A stretch of DNA of 7,105 nucleotides from Candidatus Poribacteria bacterium WGA-3G (GTDB lineage: Bacteria; Poribacteria; WGA-4E; WGA-3G), in the NCBI GenBank assembly GCA_000406005.1, contig ASZN01000137.1, positions 1-7,105 on the forward strand. The letters run 5' to 3'. The stretch's first letter is position 1. The number at the start of each line of letters is the position of its first letter. Positions 1-6,239 of this stretch are shown here, one piece after another. A program made the position numbers and the translations under genes. The notes under the pieces were generated by a model. That model was not told the origin of the DNA. It was given only the letters and a program-made list of their open reading frames with translations, and did no database searches.

Positions 1-22
1 GTAGGGCAATTCATTGCCCGTC
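1..22. repeat. TTCA-loop palindrome, copy 1
   Basis: GTA, then stem GGGCAA (4-9), loop TTCA (10-13), stem TTGCCC (14-19), then GTC. The same frame, with a different but still perfectly pairing stem, occurs at 7061-7082. Confidence 0.65.
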
Positions 23-52
23 AATTACCGATTTATTTTCTTAAACTTCATC

Positions 53-65
53 AAACCCCGCCTGC
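53..65. repeat. Half copy of the GGCGGGGTT palindrome
   Basis: AAACCCCGCCTGC has only the right arm of the palindrome; the left arm is missing. The following bases (AAAGTTGGTGAACGCATC) resemble the tail after the full copies at 92 and 1127, so the repeat unit extends beyond the hairpin. Confidence 0.5.
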
Positions 66-91
66 AAAGTTGGTGAACGCATCTTAGAATT

Positions 92-115
92 GGCGGGGTT
101 ACAAACCCCGCCTGC
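92..115. repeat. GGCGGGGTT / AACCCCGCC palindrome downstream of the selenoprotein gene
   Basis: A perfect 9-bp stem (92-100 with 104-112), loop ACA, followed by TGC. It lies 32 nt beyond the TAG at 147 in the direction of transcription. It could act as a 3' end hairpin for the transcript, but no U-run follows (AATTCTAAG), so a classical intrinsic terminator is not supported. Confidence 0.7.
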
Positions 116-146
116 AGGGAACGAAAATGCGTCAGTGCTGAAATTT

Positions 147-1055
147 CTACTCAGCTCCTGCCAACTGTTTTACGCGCGTCAACATCGCCTCAGCGTTCCG
201 TTTGATAATATCGTCACTGGTATGATTGGCCAGTTTATCAAGCACGGAGATGGCGCTGTCATAATCCTGGCTGAGTGCATAGGTGACACCGAGATAATAC
301 TGTGCGGGTTGATTGAGGTCGCTGTTCGGGTACTCGTCTACCACAGTTTTGAAGTGAAGGATCGCCTTTTCATAGTGCGTCGCCCTTTCTTCAGCGTCTT
401 GAGCGGTTTCACCCATTGTGGCATAAGCGAGTCCGAGTTGGTTGTGCAAGTTTGGAATCAACCCTGTACTATTTTTCGGGTCGAGTTCGATGGCTTTCTC
501 ACTGAGCGGGTGTCCTTTTTCAAGCTGCATCCGTTCAAAATAGGTGATTGCGACTTGTGCGTTAAGTTTTGCATCTTCGGGCATTTTCTCGAGTTCAGCG
601 AGCTGCGCCATGAAGACTTTCTCTTTTTCTAAAGAAGCCTGCATAATCGGTGAGAACTGTTCGGGGGGCATGAACCCGGAAGCCTTTTCGATGAGGCCGC
701 CATCAGGACTCAGAAACAGGACTGCTGGGAAAGCGGTGACACCGTATCGGCTTCGCGTCTCTTCATTGATCGGACGTTCCGTGTCCTCTGGGTTGACTTT
801 GACGGGTACAAATTTCTCTGCAAGCTCGATAATTCGGGCATCTGTAAACGTTTCGGCATCCAGCCGATCACAGAACCCTCACCAATCGGTATAGAAGTCC
901 ATCATTATCGGTTTTCCGGTTTCTGCGGCTTTCGATAGACTTTCTTCAACTGACTCGCTCCACTGGATTTCGGCGTGTGCGGTGGTTGCCAACACTGTGC
1001 CTACCAGTAACAGTAAAACACCGAGTAATATGCGGCGAGAAACAGAATTAAACAT
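147..1055 (-). CDS. Exported thioredoxin-fold/TPR selenoprotein with a UxxC active site (in-frame TGA read as Sec)
   Basis: Seen: from ATG at 1055 the frame runs 302 residues to TAG at 147, broken only by TGA at 879-881 (residue 59). Residues 1-28 are a signal peptide: MFNSVSRR, a Leu/Val-rich core, and a likely cut after AHA. Residues 30-128 are a thioredoxin fold of the thioredoxin_7 type: KPIMMDFYTDW before the TGA, then GFCDRLDAETF, FVPVKVNPED, and the cis-proline P110 in GVTAFP. Family members usually read DWCGWC here, so the TGA sits exactly on the first active-site Cys; C62 is the resolving Cys. Residues about 163-299 form three TPR-like repeats and a closing helix. An AAAGGA Shine-Dalgarno lies 7 nt before the ATG. 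Inferred: a periplasmic or secreted thiol/selenol redox protein whose TPR part binds a partner. A start at 671 would leave 174 residues with no active site or signal peptide. Alternatives are a nonsense mutation or a base-call error (one change gives Cys). The hairpin after the TGA favours Sec. The substrate is unknown. Confidence 0.78.
836..878 (-). promoter_or_regulatory. Candidate bacterial SECIS hairpin immediately 3' of the UGA
   Basis: Seen in the minus-strand RNA from the base after UGA: GGG pairs with CCC (876-878 with 836-838); after a 1x2 internal loop, UCUGUGA pairs with UUACAGA (868-874 with 841-847, one G-U pair); after a 5-nt bulge on the 3' side, UCGGC pairs with GCCGA (863-867 with 853-857), closed by the loop UGGAU (858-862). 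That is 15 pairs in 43 nt. The apical loop begins 16 nt after the UGA and has G at its second position. From memory, the published bacterial SECIS model wants a loop about 16-37 nt downstream with a G among its first two bases, so this fits at the lower limit. The pairing was done by eye without energy calculation. Its role would be to bind SelB and direct Sec-tRNA to the UGA. Confidence 0.6.
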
Positions 1056-1062
1056 GGTTTTT

Positions 1063-1068
1063 TCCTTT
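1063..1068 (-). promoter_or_regulatory. Ribosome binding site of the selenoprotein gene
   Basis: AAAGGA on the minus strand lies 7 nt before ATG 1055. It supports translation starting upstream of the in-frame TGA rather than at the ATG at 671, and so supports the full-length reading with its signal peptide. Confidence 0.6.
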
Positions 1069-1069
1069 G

Positions 1070-1106
1070 TTGGTTATTAGTTATTAGTTGCTGGTTTTCA
1101 GTTTTC
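1070..1106. repeat. TTATTAGTT/TTCAGTTTTCAG repeat string related to the element at 6845
   Basis: A run of near-repeats (GGTTATTAGTTATTAGTTG, then CTGGTTTTCAGTTTTCAGT) resembles the left part of the fold-back element at 6845-6885 (TTATCAGTTGTCAGTACGG, TTTTC, TTTCAGTA). It is 15 bp upstream of the selenoprotein start, just beyond its ribosome site. It looks like a decayed member of the same family; any function is unknown. Confidence 0.35.
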
Positions 1107-1126
1107 AGTAAATTTCATAGGGTCCC

Positions 1127-1150
1127 GGCGCGGTTCCAAACCGCGCCTAC
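1127..1150. repeat. GGCGCGGTT / AACCGCGCC palindrome variant
   Basis: A perfect 9-bp stem (1127-1135 with 1139-1147) with loop CCA. It differs from the GGCGGGGTT copies by a compensatory G-to-C / C-to-G exchange at stem position 5, so pairing is kept. It lies between the zinc-ribbon gene and the selenoprotein gene. Confidence 0.65.
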
Positions 1151-1167
1151 CAGGATTGGGAAATGCG

Positions 1168-1365
1168 TTATTCTTCCGTTTTAGCGTCCTCGTTTTGTTC
1201 AAGTGCGGCTGCGCTGGTCGTTTTGCTCGATAGTGTTGTCCGACATTTGAAGCAGGTGACAGTAATTCTGACGAGTTCTTTCTGTCTACCGATACTGGCC
1301 TGTTTCTGTTCGGTTTGGACGTGCCGCTGGCAGCGGGGACACCACTGTTGTTTTGCTCCTAACAT
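1168..1365 (-). CDS. Small zinc-ribbon-like protein, function unknown
   Basis: A 65-residue protein with two CxxC pairs, C9-PR-C12 and C38-FK-C41, spaced as in a four-cysteine zinc ribbon. The middle is basic and polar (HVQTEQKQ, GRQKELVR), and the tail from about residue 47 is Ala/Glu-rich and probably disordered. There is no signal peptide or membrane segment, so it should be cytoplasmic. The start is supported by AAAGGAG ending 9 nt before ATG 1365. It lies 84 nt after mnmE and 112 nt before the selenoprotein gene, on the same strand, so it may be the end of the mnmE transcript or a separate unit. The fold suggests binding nucleic acid or protein, but I recognise no named family. The organised cysteines and good ribosome site make a real gene likely. 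Confidence 0.7.
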   Translation of the reverse strand: MLGAKQQWCPRCQRHVQTEQKQASIGRQKELVRITVTCFKCRTTLSSKTTSAAALEQNEDAKTEE

Positions 1366-1449
1366 AAATCATAACTCCTTTGTGATGCGGCGCCTTCCGC
1401 TTGCAAGTAGACATAGACACACCACACCACGATAAAAGTTCATTAAACA

Positions 1450-2838
1450 TTATTTTCCGACACAGAACTGGGCAAAAATTCTATCAAGGATATCTTCAGT
1501 CGTTGTTTTACCGACGATGGCCCCGAGTCCATCGAGACTGATCCGTAGATCGACGGCGACGAGTTCTGGTGGCATCCGGTTTTCGAGGCTCTCTATGACA
1601 TAGCGGAGTGCTTCGTTTGCGTGTCGAAGTGCCTCTTGATGGCGTGCGTTGGTCACAATCGGCGATTCACCGATCATGAATCCTTTGCCGAGGAGTTCCT
1701 CAGAGACAGTCGTTTTCAGTTTGTCGAGTCCTTTGCCGTCCGGGATCACGGTTTCGACGATCCGTTTTTTCGTGCAGTGTGCAAGGATTTCGGTTGACGA
1801 TGTCAGCACCGGTAGGTCAACCTTATTTAGAATAAGAATCGCTCTTGAGGCTTGCGCGACCTGTAAGAGTTCACGATCAGCATCGTTGAGGGGTTGCGAT
1901 GCGTCGAACATCAGCAATAGCAATTCTGCGCTATCGCGTACGGCTTTGCTGCGCTCGACCCCTTGTTGTTCTACGATATCATCTGTGGATCGTATTCCGG
2001 CGGTATCAATGATTTTCAGTGGGATCCCACCGATATTAATCATCTCTTCGATAGTATCGCGCGTCGTGCCGGGTACGTCGGTGACGATTGCGCGTGTCGT
2101 TCCGACGAGTGCGTTCAGTAGGCTCGATTTTCCGACGTTCGGCTTACCGAGTATTGCGACGTTAACACCTTCCGTGATAAGCCGTCCGTCGGCAGCGGTT
2201 TCGAGGAGTGTCGTTAAGTCGTTCTGAACCGAGCGTGCGGTTTTCAGTTGTGTCTCGACCTTCATAAAATCGAGGTCTTCTTCGGGGAAGTCGATAGATG
2301 CCTCGACTTCTGCGAGGAGTGCTGCGAGCCGATCGTTGAGATCGTTGACGGTATCTGAGAGTTTTCCGGCGAGCGCCTCAATAGCGATTTTTCGGCTCAG
2401 GTCGGTTTTCGATGCGATGAGTTCGGCGACGGCTTCGGCTTGCGCGAGGTCAAGTTTTCCGTTTAGAAAGGCGCGTTTTGTAAATTCGCCGGGTTCCGCG
2501 ATCCGTGCGCCGCTTTTTACCACGAGGTCTAAGACAGCCGTGAGCGGTACGATTCCGCCGTGGCAATTGAACTCAACGATGTCTTCGCCGGTGTACGTTT
2601 TCGGAGCACGCATGACACCGAGCAGGACTTCGTCAATAACTGCATCGGATGCCGATGTATCGACGACATGTCCGTAGGTAAGGGTATGCGTCGGCAGTTC
2701 TGTCGGCGGTCGCTTGCCTGGTGATCGGAACAATTTGGCAGCGATCGGTAGTGCAAGGGCTCCGCTGACTCGGACGATGCCGATACCGGCTTCACCGCGT
2801 GCAGTTGCGATGGCTGTGATCGTGTCGTGGAATTTCAT
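1450..2838 (-). CDS. mnmE: tRNA modification GTPase MnmE (TrmE)
   Basis: A complete 462-residue protein of usual family length. MnmE works with MnmG in the cytoplasm to make the carboxymethylaminomethyl (or aminomethyl) group on U34 of certain tRNAs, using a methylene-tetrahydrofolate carbon. Residues 1-120 are the TrmE N-terminal folate-binding domain (DTITAIATARGEAGIGIVRVSG; GEDIVEFNCHGG at 84-95; GEFTKRAFLNGKLDLAQAE at 117-135). A helical domain follows, with the inserted GTPase at about 222-385: G1 GKPNVGKS (231-238), G2 GTTRD (257-261), G3 DTAG (278-281), G4 NKVD (338-341). The C-terminus is FCVGK with the conserved Cys at 459. No Shine-Dalgarno is visible before ATG 2838; the bases there are ATTAACAAA, just past two palindromic repeats that fill the gap to jag. 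It stops with TAA. Identification is secure. Confidence 0.98.
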   Translation of the reverse strand: MKFHDTITAIATARGEAGIGIVRVSGALALPIAAKLFRSPGKRPPTELPTHTLTYGHVVDTSASDAVIDEVLLGVMRAPKTYTGEDIVEFNCHGGIVPLTAVLDLVVKSGARIAEPGEFTKRAFLNGKLDLAQAEAVAELIASKTDLSRKIAIEALAGKLSDTVNDLNDRLAALLAEVEASIDFPEEDLDFMKVETQLKTARSVQNDLTTLLETAADGRLITEGVNVAILGKPNVGKSSLLNALVGTTRAIVTDVPGTTRDTIEEMINIGGIPLKIIDTAGIRSTDDIVEQQGVERSKAVRDSAELLLLMFDASQPLNDADRELLQVAQASRAILILNKVDLPVLTSSTEILAHCTKKRIVETVIPDGKGLDKLKTTVSEELLGKGFMIGESPIVTNARHQEALRHANEALRYVIESLENRMPPELVAVDLRISLDGLGAIVGKTTTEDILDRIFAQFCVGK

Positions 2839-2851
2839 TTTGTTAATGAAA

Positions 2852-2875
2852 GGCGGGGTTAGAAACCCCGCCTGC
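2852..2875. repeat. GGCGGGGTT / AACCCCGCC palindrome, tandem copy A, before mnmE
   Basis: A perfect 9-bp stem (2852-2860 with 2864-2872), loop AGA, then TGC. It ends 13 bp upstream of the mnmE ATG, in the space where a ribosome site would lie, and none is visible. On the mRNA it is the second of two hairpins between jag and mnmE. Confidence 0.75.
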
Positions 2876-2887
2876 CTTGCGGTTCAC

Positions 2888-2911
2888 GGCGGGGTTAGAA
2901 ACCCCGCCTGC
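2888..2911. repeat. GGCGGGGTT / AACCCCGCC palindrome, tandem copy B, after jag
   Basis: Identical to the copy at 2852-2875 over all 24 bases and offset by exactly 36 bp. It starts 2 bp after the jag TAA. No U-run follows either hairpin on the minus strand, so read-through into mnmE is plausible, with possible effects on mRNA stability or attenuation. Confidence 0.75.
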
Positions 2912-2913
2912 AC

Positions 2914-3537
2914 TTACGACCGTTGTGTTGTAACGACGACGCGGCGCATATCACCTTCACCTTGGCTGTAAGTAGAGATGATCTCATCCTCTTTTAGTGC
3001 GACATGGATGACGCGTCGATCGCGTGCGGACATGGGTGCGAGTACAACATCCCTGGCGGTATATCTGACCTTATCTGCGACCTGATTCGCCATTTCAATG
3101 AGCCGTTCTTCTCGTCGTTTTCGGTAACCTTCGGTATCAACGAAAACCCGTTTTTTTGCGAGCGAAACTTTATTGACGATACAATTGAGGATCCGTTCAA
3201 TCGCGTCGAGGGTCTGTCCGTGTTTCCCAATAAGCAGAGCGGGGCTGTCGGTAAGGATATTCAGGTGCGTGCTTCCGTCAATGTAGTCGGCTTCAACTTT
3301 TGCGTCCATCCCCATCCGGGTTAGGATTTCCTTAAGGATCGTCTCAGGTGCGGCGGAGACATCTTGTTTGAGCGTTGCTCGGATTTTCGCGGGTTTTGCA
3401 CCGAAGTTCAATATCCCTTTTGTTGGCTCACTGATGATGTCGATAGTAACCTGCTCGCGTGTCGCCTCAAGTTCGCTGAGCGCGTTTTCGATTGCTTCCT
3501 CCACTGTTTCGCCTTCGGTTTCAATATAGTGTTGCAC
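2914..3537 (-). CDS. jag: Jag/KhpB-type RNA-binding protein (Jag_N, KH, R3H)
   Basis: A 207-residue cytoplasmic RNA-binding protein of normal family length. The Jag N-terminal domain is residues 1-55 (TVEEAIENALSEL, then GILNFGAKPAKIRAT at 41-55). A KH domain follows with its GxxG loop as GKHG (104-107) in LLIGKHGQTLDAIERI. An R3H domain covers about 145-205, with the RxxxH signature at R174-H178 (RRVIH). Firmicute homologues (KhpB/EloR/Jag) bind many RNAs and affect cell elongation and division; the role in this lineage is inferred only. The start is GTG at 3537, chosen because a strong GAGGAGG lies 9 nt upstream and the next in-frame Met is residue 75. It lies 93 nt after yidC, its usual neighbour. 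Confidence 0.95.
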   Translation of the reverse strand: MQHYIETEGETVEEAIENALSELEATREQVTIDIISEPTKGILNFGAKPAKIRATLKQDVSAAPETILKEILTRMGMDAKVEADYIDGSTHLNILTDSPALLIGKHGQTLDAIERILNCIVNKVSLAKKRVFVDTEGYRKRREERLIEMANQVADKVRYTARDVVLAPMSARDRRVIHVALKEDEIISTYSQGEGDMRRVVVTTQRS

Positions 3538-3546
3538 AGATGGTAT

Positions 3547-3553
3547 CCTCCTC
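3547..3553 (-). promoter_or_regulatory. Strong ribosome binding site deciding the GTG start of jag
   Basis: GAGGAGG on the minus strand, 9 nt before GTG 3537. It is the strongest Shine-Dalgarno match seen in the window and fixes a non-ATG start for jag. Confidence 0.7.
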
Positions 3554-3630
3554 GTTTAAACGTTTCGGGCAGTGAAGTCGCTGGGTGCGGCGCAAGGCTG
3601 CGATCTGGAGGCATTGCGCTGTCAATTAGA

Positions 3631-5490
3631 TTATGAATTCCGTTTTTGTTTGGCGTTATTCCGTCTTTTGCCATCGACGACGACAATCTCGTCTTCATCG
3701 TTGGCGTATCGGTTTTGGAGGTACTGTTGTGCGACCGTGAATACGTTGTTGCATAACCAATAGAGTACAAATCCGGATGCCCAGTTATAAAAGATAAAGA
3801 TGAAGATGAGGGGCATGAATTGCATCAACTTCATTTGCATGTTATCGGTCGCGGGTGCCATATTCCCGACGAATTTTTGTTGTAGCCATGTTGTCAACCC
3901 GTTGATAATCGGCAATAGGCGTATCGCGTCAATCTGTGTGATGATTAACGGGATTGTGAAAGGCAGATCGATGAGCGTATCGGGTGCCGAGAGGTCATCA
4001 ATCCAGAGCATGAAAGGTGCACCACGTAGTTCGACCGCACTGCCTAAGAGTGCGAAGAGTGCCCAGAAGATCGGGATTTGTGGGATCCACGGGATGCAAC
4101 CGCCAAGCGGATTGACCCCGTTCTCTTTATAGACGCGCATCGTTGCGCGGTTGAGTTTCTGCGGGTCGTCTCTGTACTTCTCCTTCAATTCGAGGAGCTG
4201 CGGCTGGAGTTTCTGCATCTTCTTCATCGACTTATGCGCCTTGTGCGTGAACGGGTAAGAGAAGATCTTCACGAGAGCCGTCAATAGGATAATCGAGAGG
4301 CCGTAGTTCCCGAAGATGTTGTGAACGCCTTTGAACACCCATAGCATTCCCCATGCGATGGGTGAGAAGAATCCGAAGTCGATAATTTTGGACAGATTTA
4401 TAGTGTTCTCTGGCGTTTCCGGTGTATTCGGCGCTTCTATCGTCTTTAGGATGGTGTCGTCTTTCGGACCGACATAGAGTCGAAAGTCGTTCGCCTGTTT
4501 ACTCTGTGATGGCAAATAAAAACTGGGGACGACGAGTGATGCGGTTTCCGTGGGTGCGATGACGGTGATATCGGGGGTTGTGTTTGCCTGCGGTGTCTCC
4601 GTTAGCCGATATGTTGCTGCGATCTGCTGGTCAGGGATCATCATTGCGCTGAAGTATTGGCTATCCATCCCTGCCCAGCGGACGGTTTCTAATGCTCTCT
4701 CCGGTTTGAGTTGTCGTTCGGGTTTACCGTTGCCGACATAAGCCTTGGCACCTTCTTTCCCGTGCCGTCCGCGTTTCCCACTCCTTTTTTCATAAGGGAG
4801 CAGATCGGCGTTGATCCCGCGTCCCCACTGGAGTTCATATCCGTTAGCGGGTTCGTTACCGCCCATAAGGACAGGTTCGTCGGAGACGTTCTGGAAAGCG
4901 ACGGTCATATCGACGTAATAGGTGTTCGGGTAGAAAACGAACTGCTTTGCGACCCGTAATTTGTCGGCGATGGTTGTGGTAAAGGTGAGTGTGCCTGTAT
5001 CCTGTCCACCTGTGATGTTGAGTTCGGGTTTATCGGCTTTCCAAGTTGCGCGGAGTGCGTCAAGCGTGAGTTGCGCGCTCCCGAATTTCAGTGCAAGGCA
5101 GTTGAGTGCGTTCTCTGGAATCAGGTTCAAAGGCGCGCCTGCCGGGTCTGACCGGTCTGGAAAACGGTTGAGCCGCCACTGCTTCACGATTCCGAGTTTT
5201 TCGTTAAAGACGATAGTATAGTTATCGGTTTGGACGTTGACCATCGAATCATCTGGACTCTCCTCGACCTGTTTAAAGAGATCGGGGCTGAGGGGTGCAG
5301 TGGTTCCGTCGGATGTTGTTGCTTGTGTTGTCGGGTCGATTGTTGTTTTGTCTGTGTCTGATGTCGCGGGTGTCTGTTCAGTCGTTGCAGATTCATCGGG
5401 TTCTGGTGCGAATCGGTCGCCGTAGAATAGGCTCCATGCGACCATTACAACAATCATTAGAACCAATGCGAGAATATAGCGTGCGCCCAT
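3631..5490 (-). CDS. yidC: Membrane protein insertase YidC (long, Gram-negative type)
   Basis: A 619-residue inner-membrane insertase/chaperone that integrates membrane proteins alone or with SecYEG. Residues 5-23 are the N-terminal membrane anchor, followed by a Thr/Ser/Pro/acidic linker (30-70) and a large periplasmic domain (about 85-350, including WAGMDSQYFSAMMIP at 272-286). The conserved core is at about 370-595: LLTALVKIFSYPFT (402-415), a cytoplasmic loop KSMKKMQKLQPQ, the NPLGGCIPWIPQIPIFWALFA segment (460-480), later helices near 510-530 and 556-590, and a basic tail (KRRNNAKQKR). K408 aligns with the groove arginine of E. coli YidC (R366). Lysine there is, as I recall, common in other phyla. 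A Lys/Arg-rich stretch at 235-261 in the periplasmic domain is a minor oddity. GAGGAG lies 11 nt before ATG 5490, and the gap to yidD is 40 nt. The large periplasmic domain points to a double-membrane cell. Confidence 0.98.
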   Translation of the reverse strand: MGARYILALVLMIVVMVAWSLFYGDRFAPEPDESATTEQTPATSDTDKTTIDPTTQATTSDGTTAPLSPDLFKQVEESPDDSMVNVQTDNYTIVFNEKLGIVKQWRLNRFPDRSDPAGAPLNLIPENALNCLALKFGSAQLTLDALRATWKADKPELNITGGQDTGTLTFTTTIADKLRVAKQFVFYPNTYYVDMTVAFQNVSDEPVLMGGNEPANGYELQWGRGINADLLPYEKRSGKRGRHGKEGAKAYVGNGKPERQLKPERALETVRWAGMDSQYFSAMMIPDQQIAATYRLTETPQANTTPDITVIAPTETASLVVPSFYLPSQSKQANDFRLYVGPKDDTILKTIEAPNTPETPENTINLSKIIDFGFFSPIAWGMLWVFKGVHNIFGNYGLSIILLTALVKIFSYPFTHKAHKSMKKMQKLQPQLLELKEKYRDDPQKLNRATMRVYKENGVNPLGGCIPWIPQIPIFWALFALLGSAVELRGAPFMLWIDDLSAPDTLIDLPFTIPLIITQIDAIRLLPIINGLTTWLQQKFVGNMAPATDNMQMKLMQFMPLIFIFIFYNWASGFVLYWLCNNVFTVAQQYLQNRYANDEDEIVVVDGKRRNNAKQKRNS

Positions 5491-5530
5491 TGAGATAGGT
5501 GCTCCTCGTTTCTTATGTTTTTGATGTCCG

Positions 5531-5734
5531 CTATTTGAGCGGATCGAAGCCCCCTGGGTGATAAGGGTGGCATTTTGCGAGTCGTTTAATTGTTAGCCAG
5601 CATCCTTTGCGCATTCCGTACCGTTCTATAGCCTCGATTGCGTATTGTGAGCATGAGGGGTAGAATCGGCACGAGGGAGGAAACAGAGGTGAGATAAAGC
5701 GTTTATAGAAGCGGATCGGGTACGTGAGTAGCAT
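5531..5734 (-). CDS. yidD: Membrane protein insertion efficiency factor YidD
   Basis: A 67-residue protein spanning nearly the whole YidD family: LTYPIRFYKRFISPLFPPSCRFYPSCSQYA at 3-32, then YGMRKGCWLTIKRLAKCHPYHPGGFDP. The conserved cysteines in PSCRFYPSCSQYA and the CHP-xHPGGxDP ending are diagnostic. YidD is a membrane-associated helper of YidC-dependent insertion and is classically encoded between rnpA and yidC, as here. ATG 5734 is the natural start from alignment, although the upstream ribosome site is poor (AGG in CAGGCGC about 13 nt away). It stops with TAG, 40 nt before yidC. Confidence 0.96.
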   Translation of the reverse strand: MLLTYPIRFYKRFISPLFPPSCRFYPSCSQYAIEAIERYGMRKGCWLTIKRLAKCHPYHPGGFDPLK

Positions 5735-5797
5735 CGTTGTTGTGCGCCTGTTTGATTTATGAATCCTTTGCGTTTATGGTAAAACCGGTAATGACTT

Positions 5798-5822
5798 TTA
5801 CAGCGACGGGGTTAGAAACCCG
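5798..5822. repeat. Decayed copy of the GGCGGGGTT palindrome between rnpA and yidD
   Basis: At 5807-5822 the plus strand reads CGGGGTTAGAAACCCG. It keeps the GGGTT-AGA-AACCC core of the family, including the same AGA loop as the copies at 2852 and 2888, but the outer stem pairs are lost. It sits in the 166-bp rnpA-yidD gap, which is unusually long for this cluster and has no convincing gene. Confidence 0.5.
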
Positions 5823-5900
5823 AAGAAACACCCCAGCAAAAACCCTGCAGCGGGAGATAGCCGGATATTTTCCATCAAAGTGTAAATATATTTTCAAACG

Positions 5901-6236
5901 CTACGATAAGATAGTGGCTTTTCGGAAGAGGTGCGCCAATGCGTTCCGTGCTTCCTGACATGTGAGCCGGGAGGCGGGTGTCCTACCGACGACGACGACA
6001 TCGTATCCCCTTTTCATCATTGGACGTAATTGCCGAAACGACTCACGGATTAGCCTTTTAACTCGATTCCTCTGTACGCTTTTTCCGGTTTTTTTGCTGA
6101 CGGTTATCCCTAAACGGAGGCCATTGAAGTCGGTATTTAGCACGTATATGACAAAGTTTCGGTTCCAATACTTACGCCCGTTCTGATAGGTGCGCTGGAA
6201 TTCGGAACGCTTTTTGAGTTTTTCGGGATCTTGCAT
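5901..6236 (-). CDS. rnpA: Ribonuclease P protein component RnpA
   Basis: A 111-residue basic protein of typical length. It is the protein subunit of RNase P, which helps the RNA subunit bind and cleave the 5' leader of precursor tRNAs in the cytoplasm. The start LKKRSEFQRTYQNGRK matches the family N-terminus, GLRLGITVSKKTGKSVQRNRVKRLIRESFRQL (about 40-71) carries the RNR signature (RNRVKRLIRE), and GYDVVVVGR is the usual late strand. It begins 3 nt after the HNH stop codon and has no Shine-Dalgarno close to ATG 6236, so translation is probably coupled to the upstream gene. It stops with TAG. In most bacteria rpmH precedes rnpA; it does not here. Confidence 0.97.
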   Translation of the reverse strand: MQDPEKLKKRSEFQRTYQNGRKYWNRNFVIYVLNTDFNGLRLGITVSKKTGKSVQRNRVKRLIRESFRQLRPMMKRGYDVVVVGRTPASRLTCQEARNALAHLFRKATILS

Positions 6237-6239
6237 AGC

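Noticed and set aside
92..115. Intrinsic terminator after the selenoprotein gene
   Set aside because: The stem is strong, but no U-run follows on the transcript and identical hairpins occur inside the operon, so terminator function cannot be claimed.
90..632. Plus-strand open frame of 180 residues opposite the TPR part of the selenoprotein gene
   Set aside because: It has no recognisable domain, overlaps a palindromic repeat at its start, and lies antisense to real TPR coding sequence.
147..671. A stand-alone 174-residue TPR protein starting at ATG 671
   Set aside because: That start lies inside the thioredoxin fold, just after the cis-Pro strand. The frame continues upstream through recognisable thioredoxin sequence to a signal peptide and ribosome site, so it is only the part of the selenoprotein gene after the TGA.
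879..881. TGA as a simple nonsense mutation making a pseudogene
   Set aside because: Not excluded, but disfavoured: it hits exactly the redox Cys, the rest of the frame has no other damage, and a hairpin follows directly.
53..1150. CRISPR array made of the repeated palindromes
   Set aside because: The copies are irregularly spaced across genes, there is no series of uniform spacers, and no cas genes are present; only one pair has a fixed 36-bp offset.
1649..2227. Long plus-strand open frame of 192 residues opposite mnmE
   Set aside because: It is antisense to the secure GTPase domain of mnmE, with Ser/Arg-rich low-complexity composition typical of a reverse-strand shadow.
5798..5875. A 25-residue hydrophobic peptide (minus strand) in the rnpA-yidD gap
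   Set aside because: No Shine-Dalgarno is present, and its C-terminal half is the decayed palindromic repeat, so the frame is probably accidental.
6103..6115. DnaA-box-like TTATCCCTA, suggesting an origin near rnpA
   Set aside because: It is a single poor match inside rnpA coding sequence, with no cluster of boxes or AT-rich unwinding region nearby.
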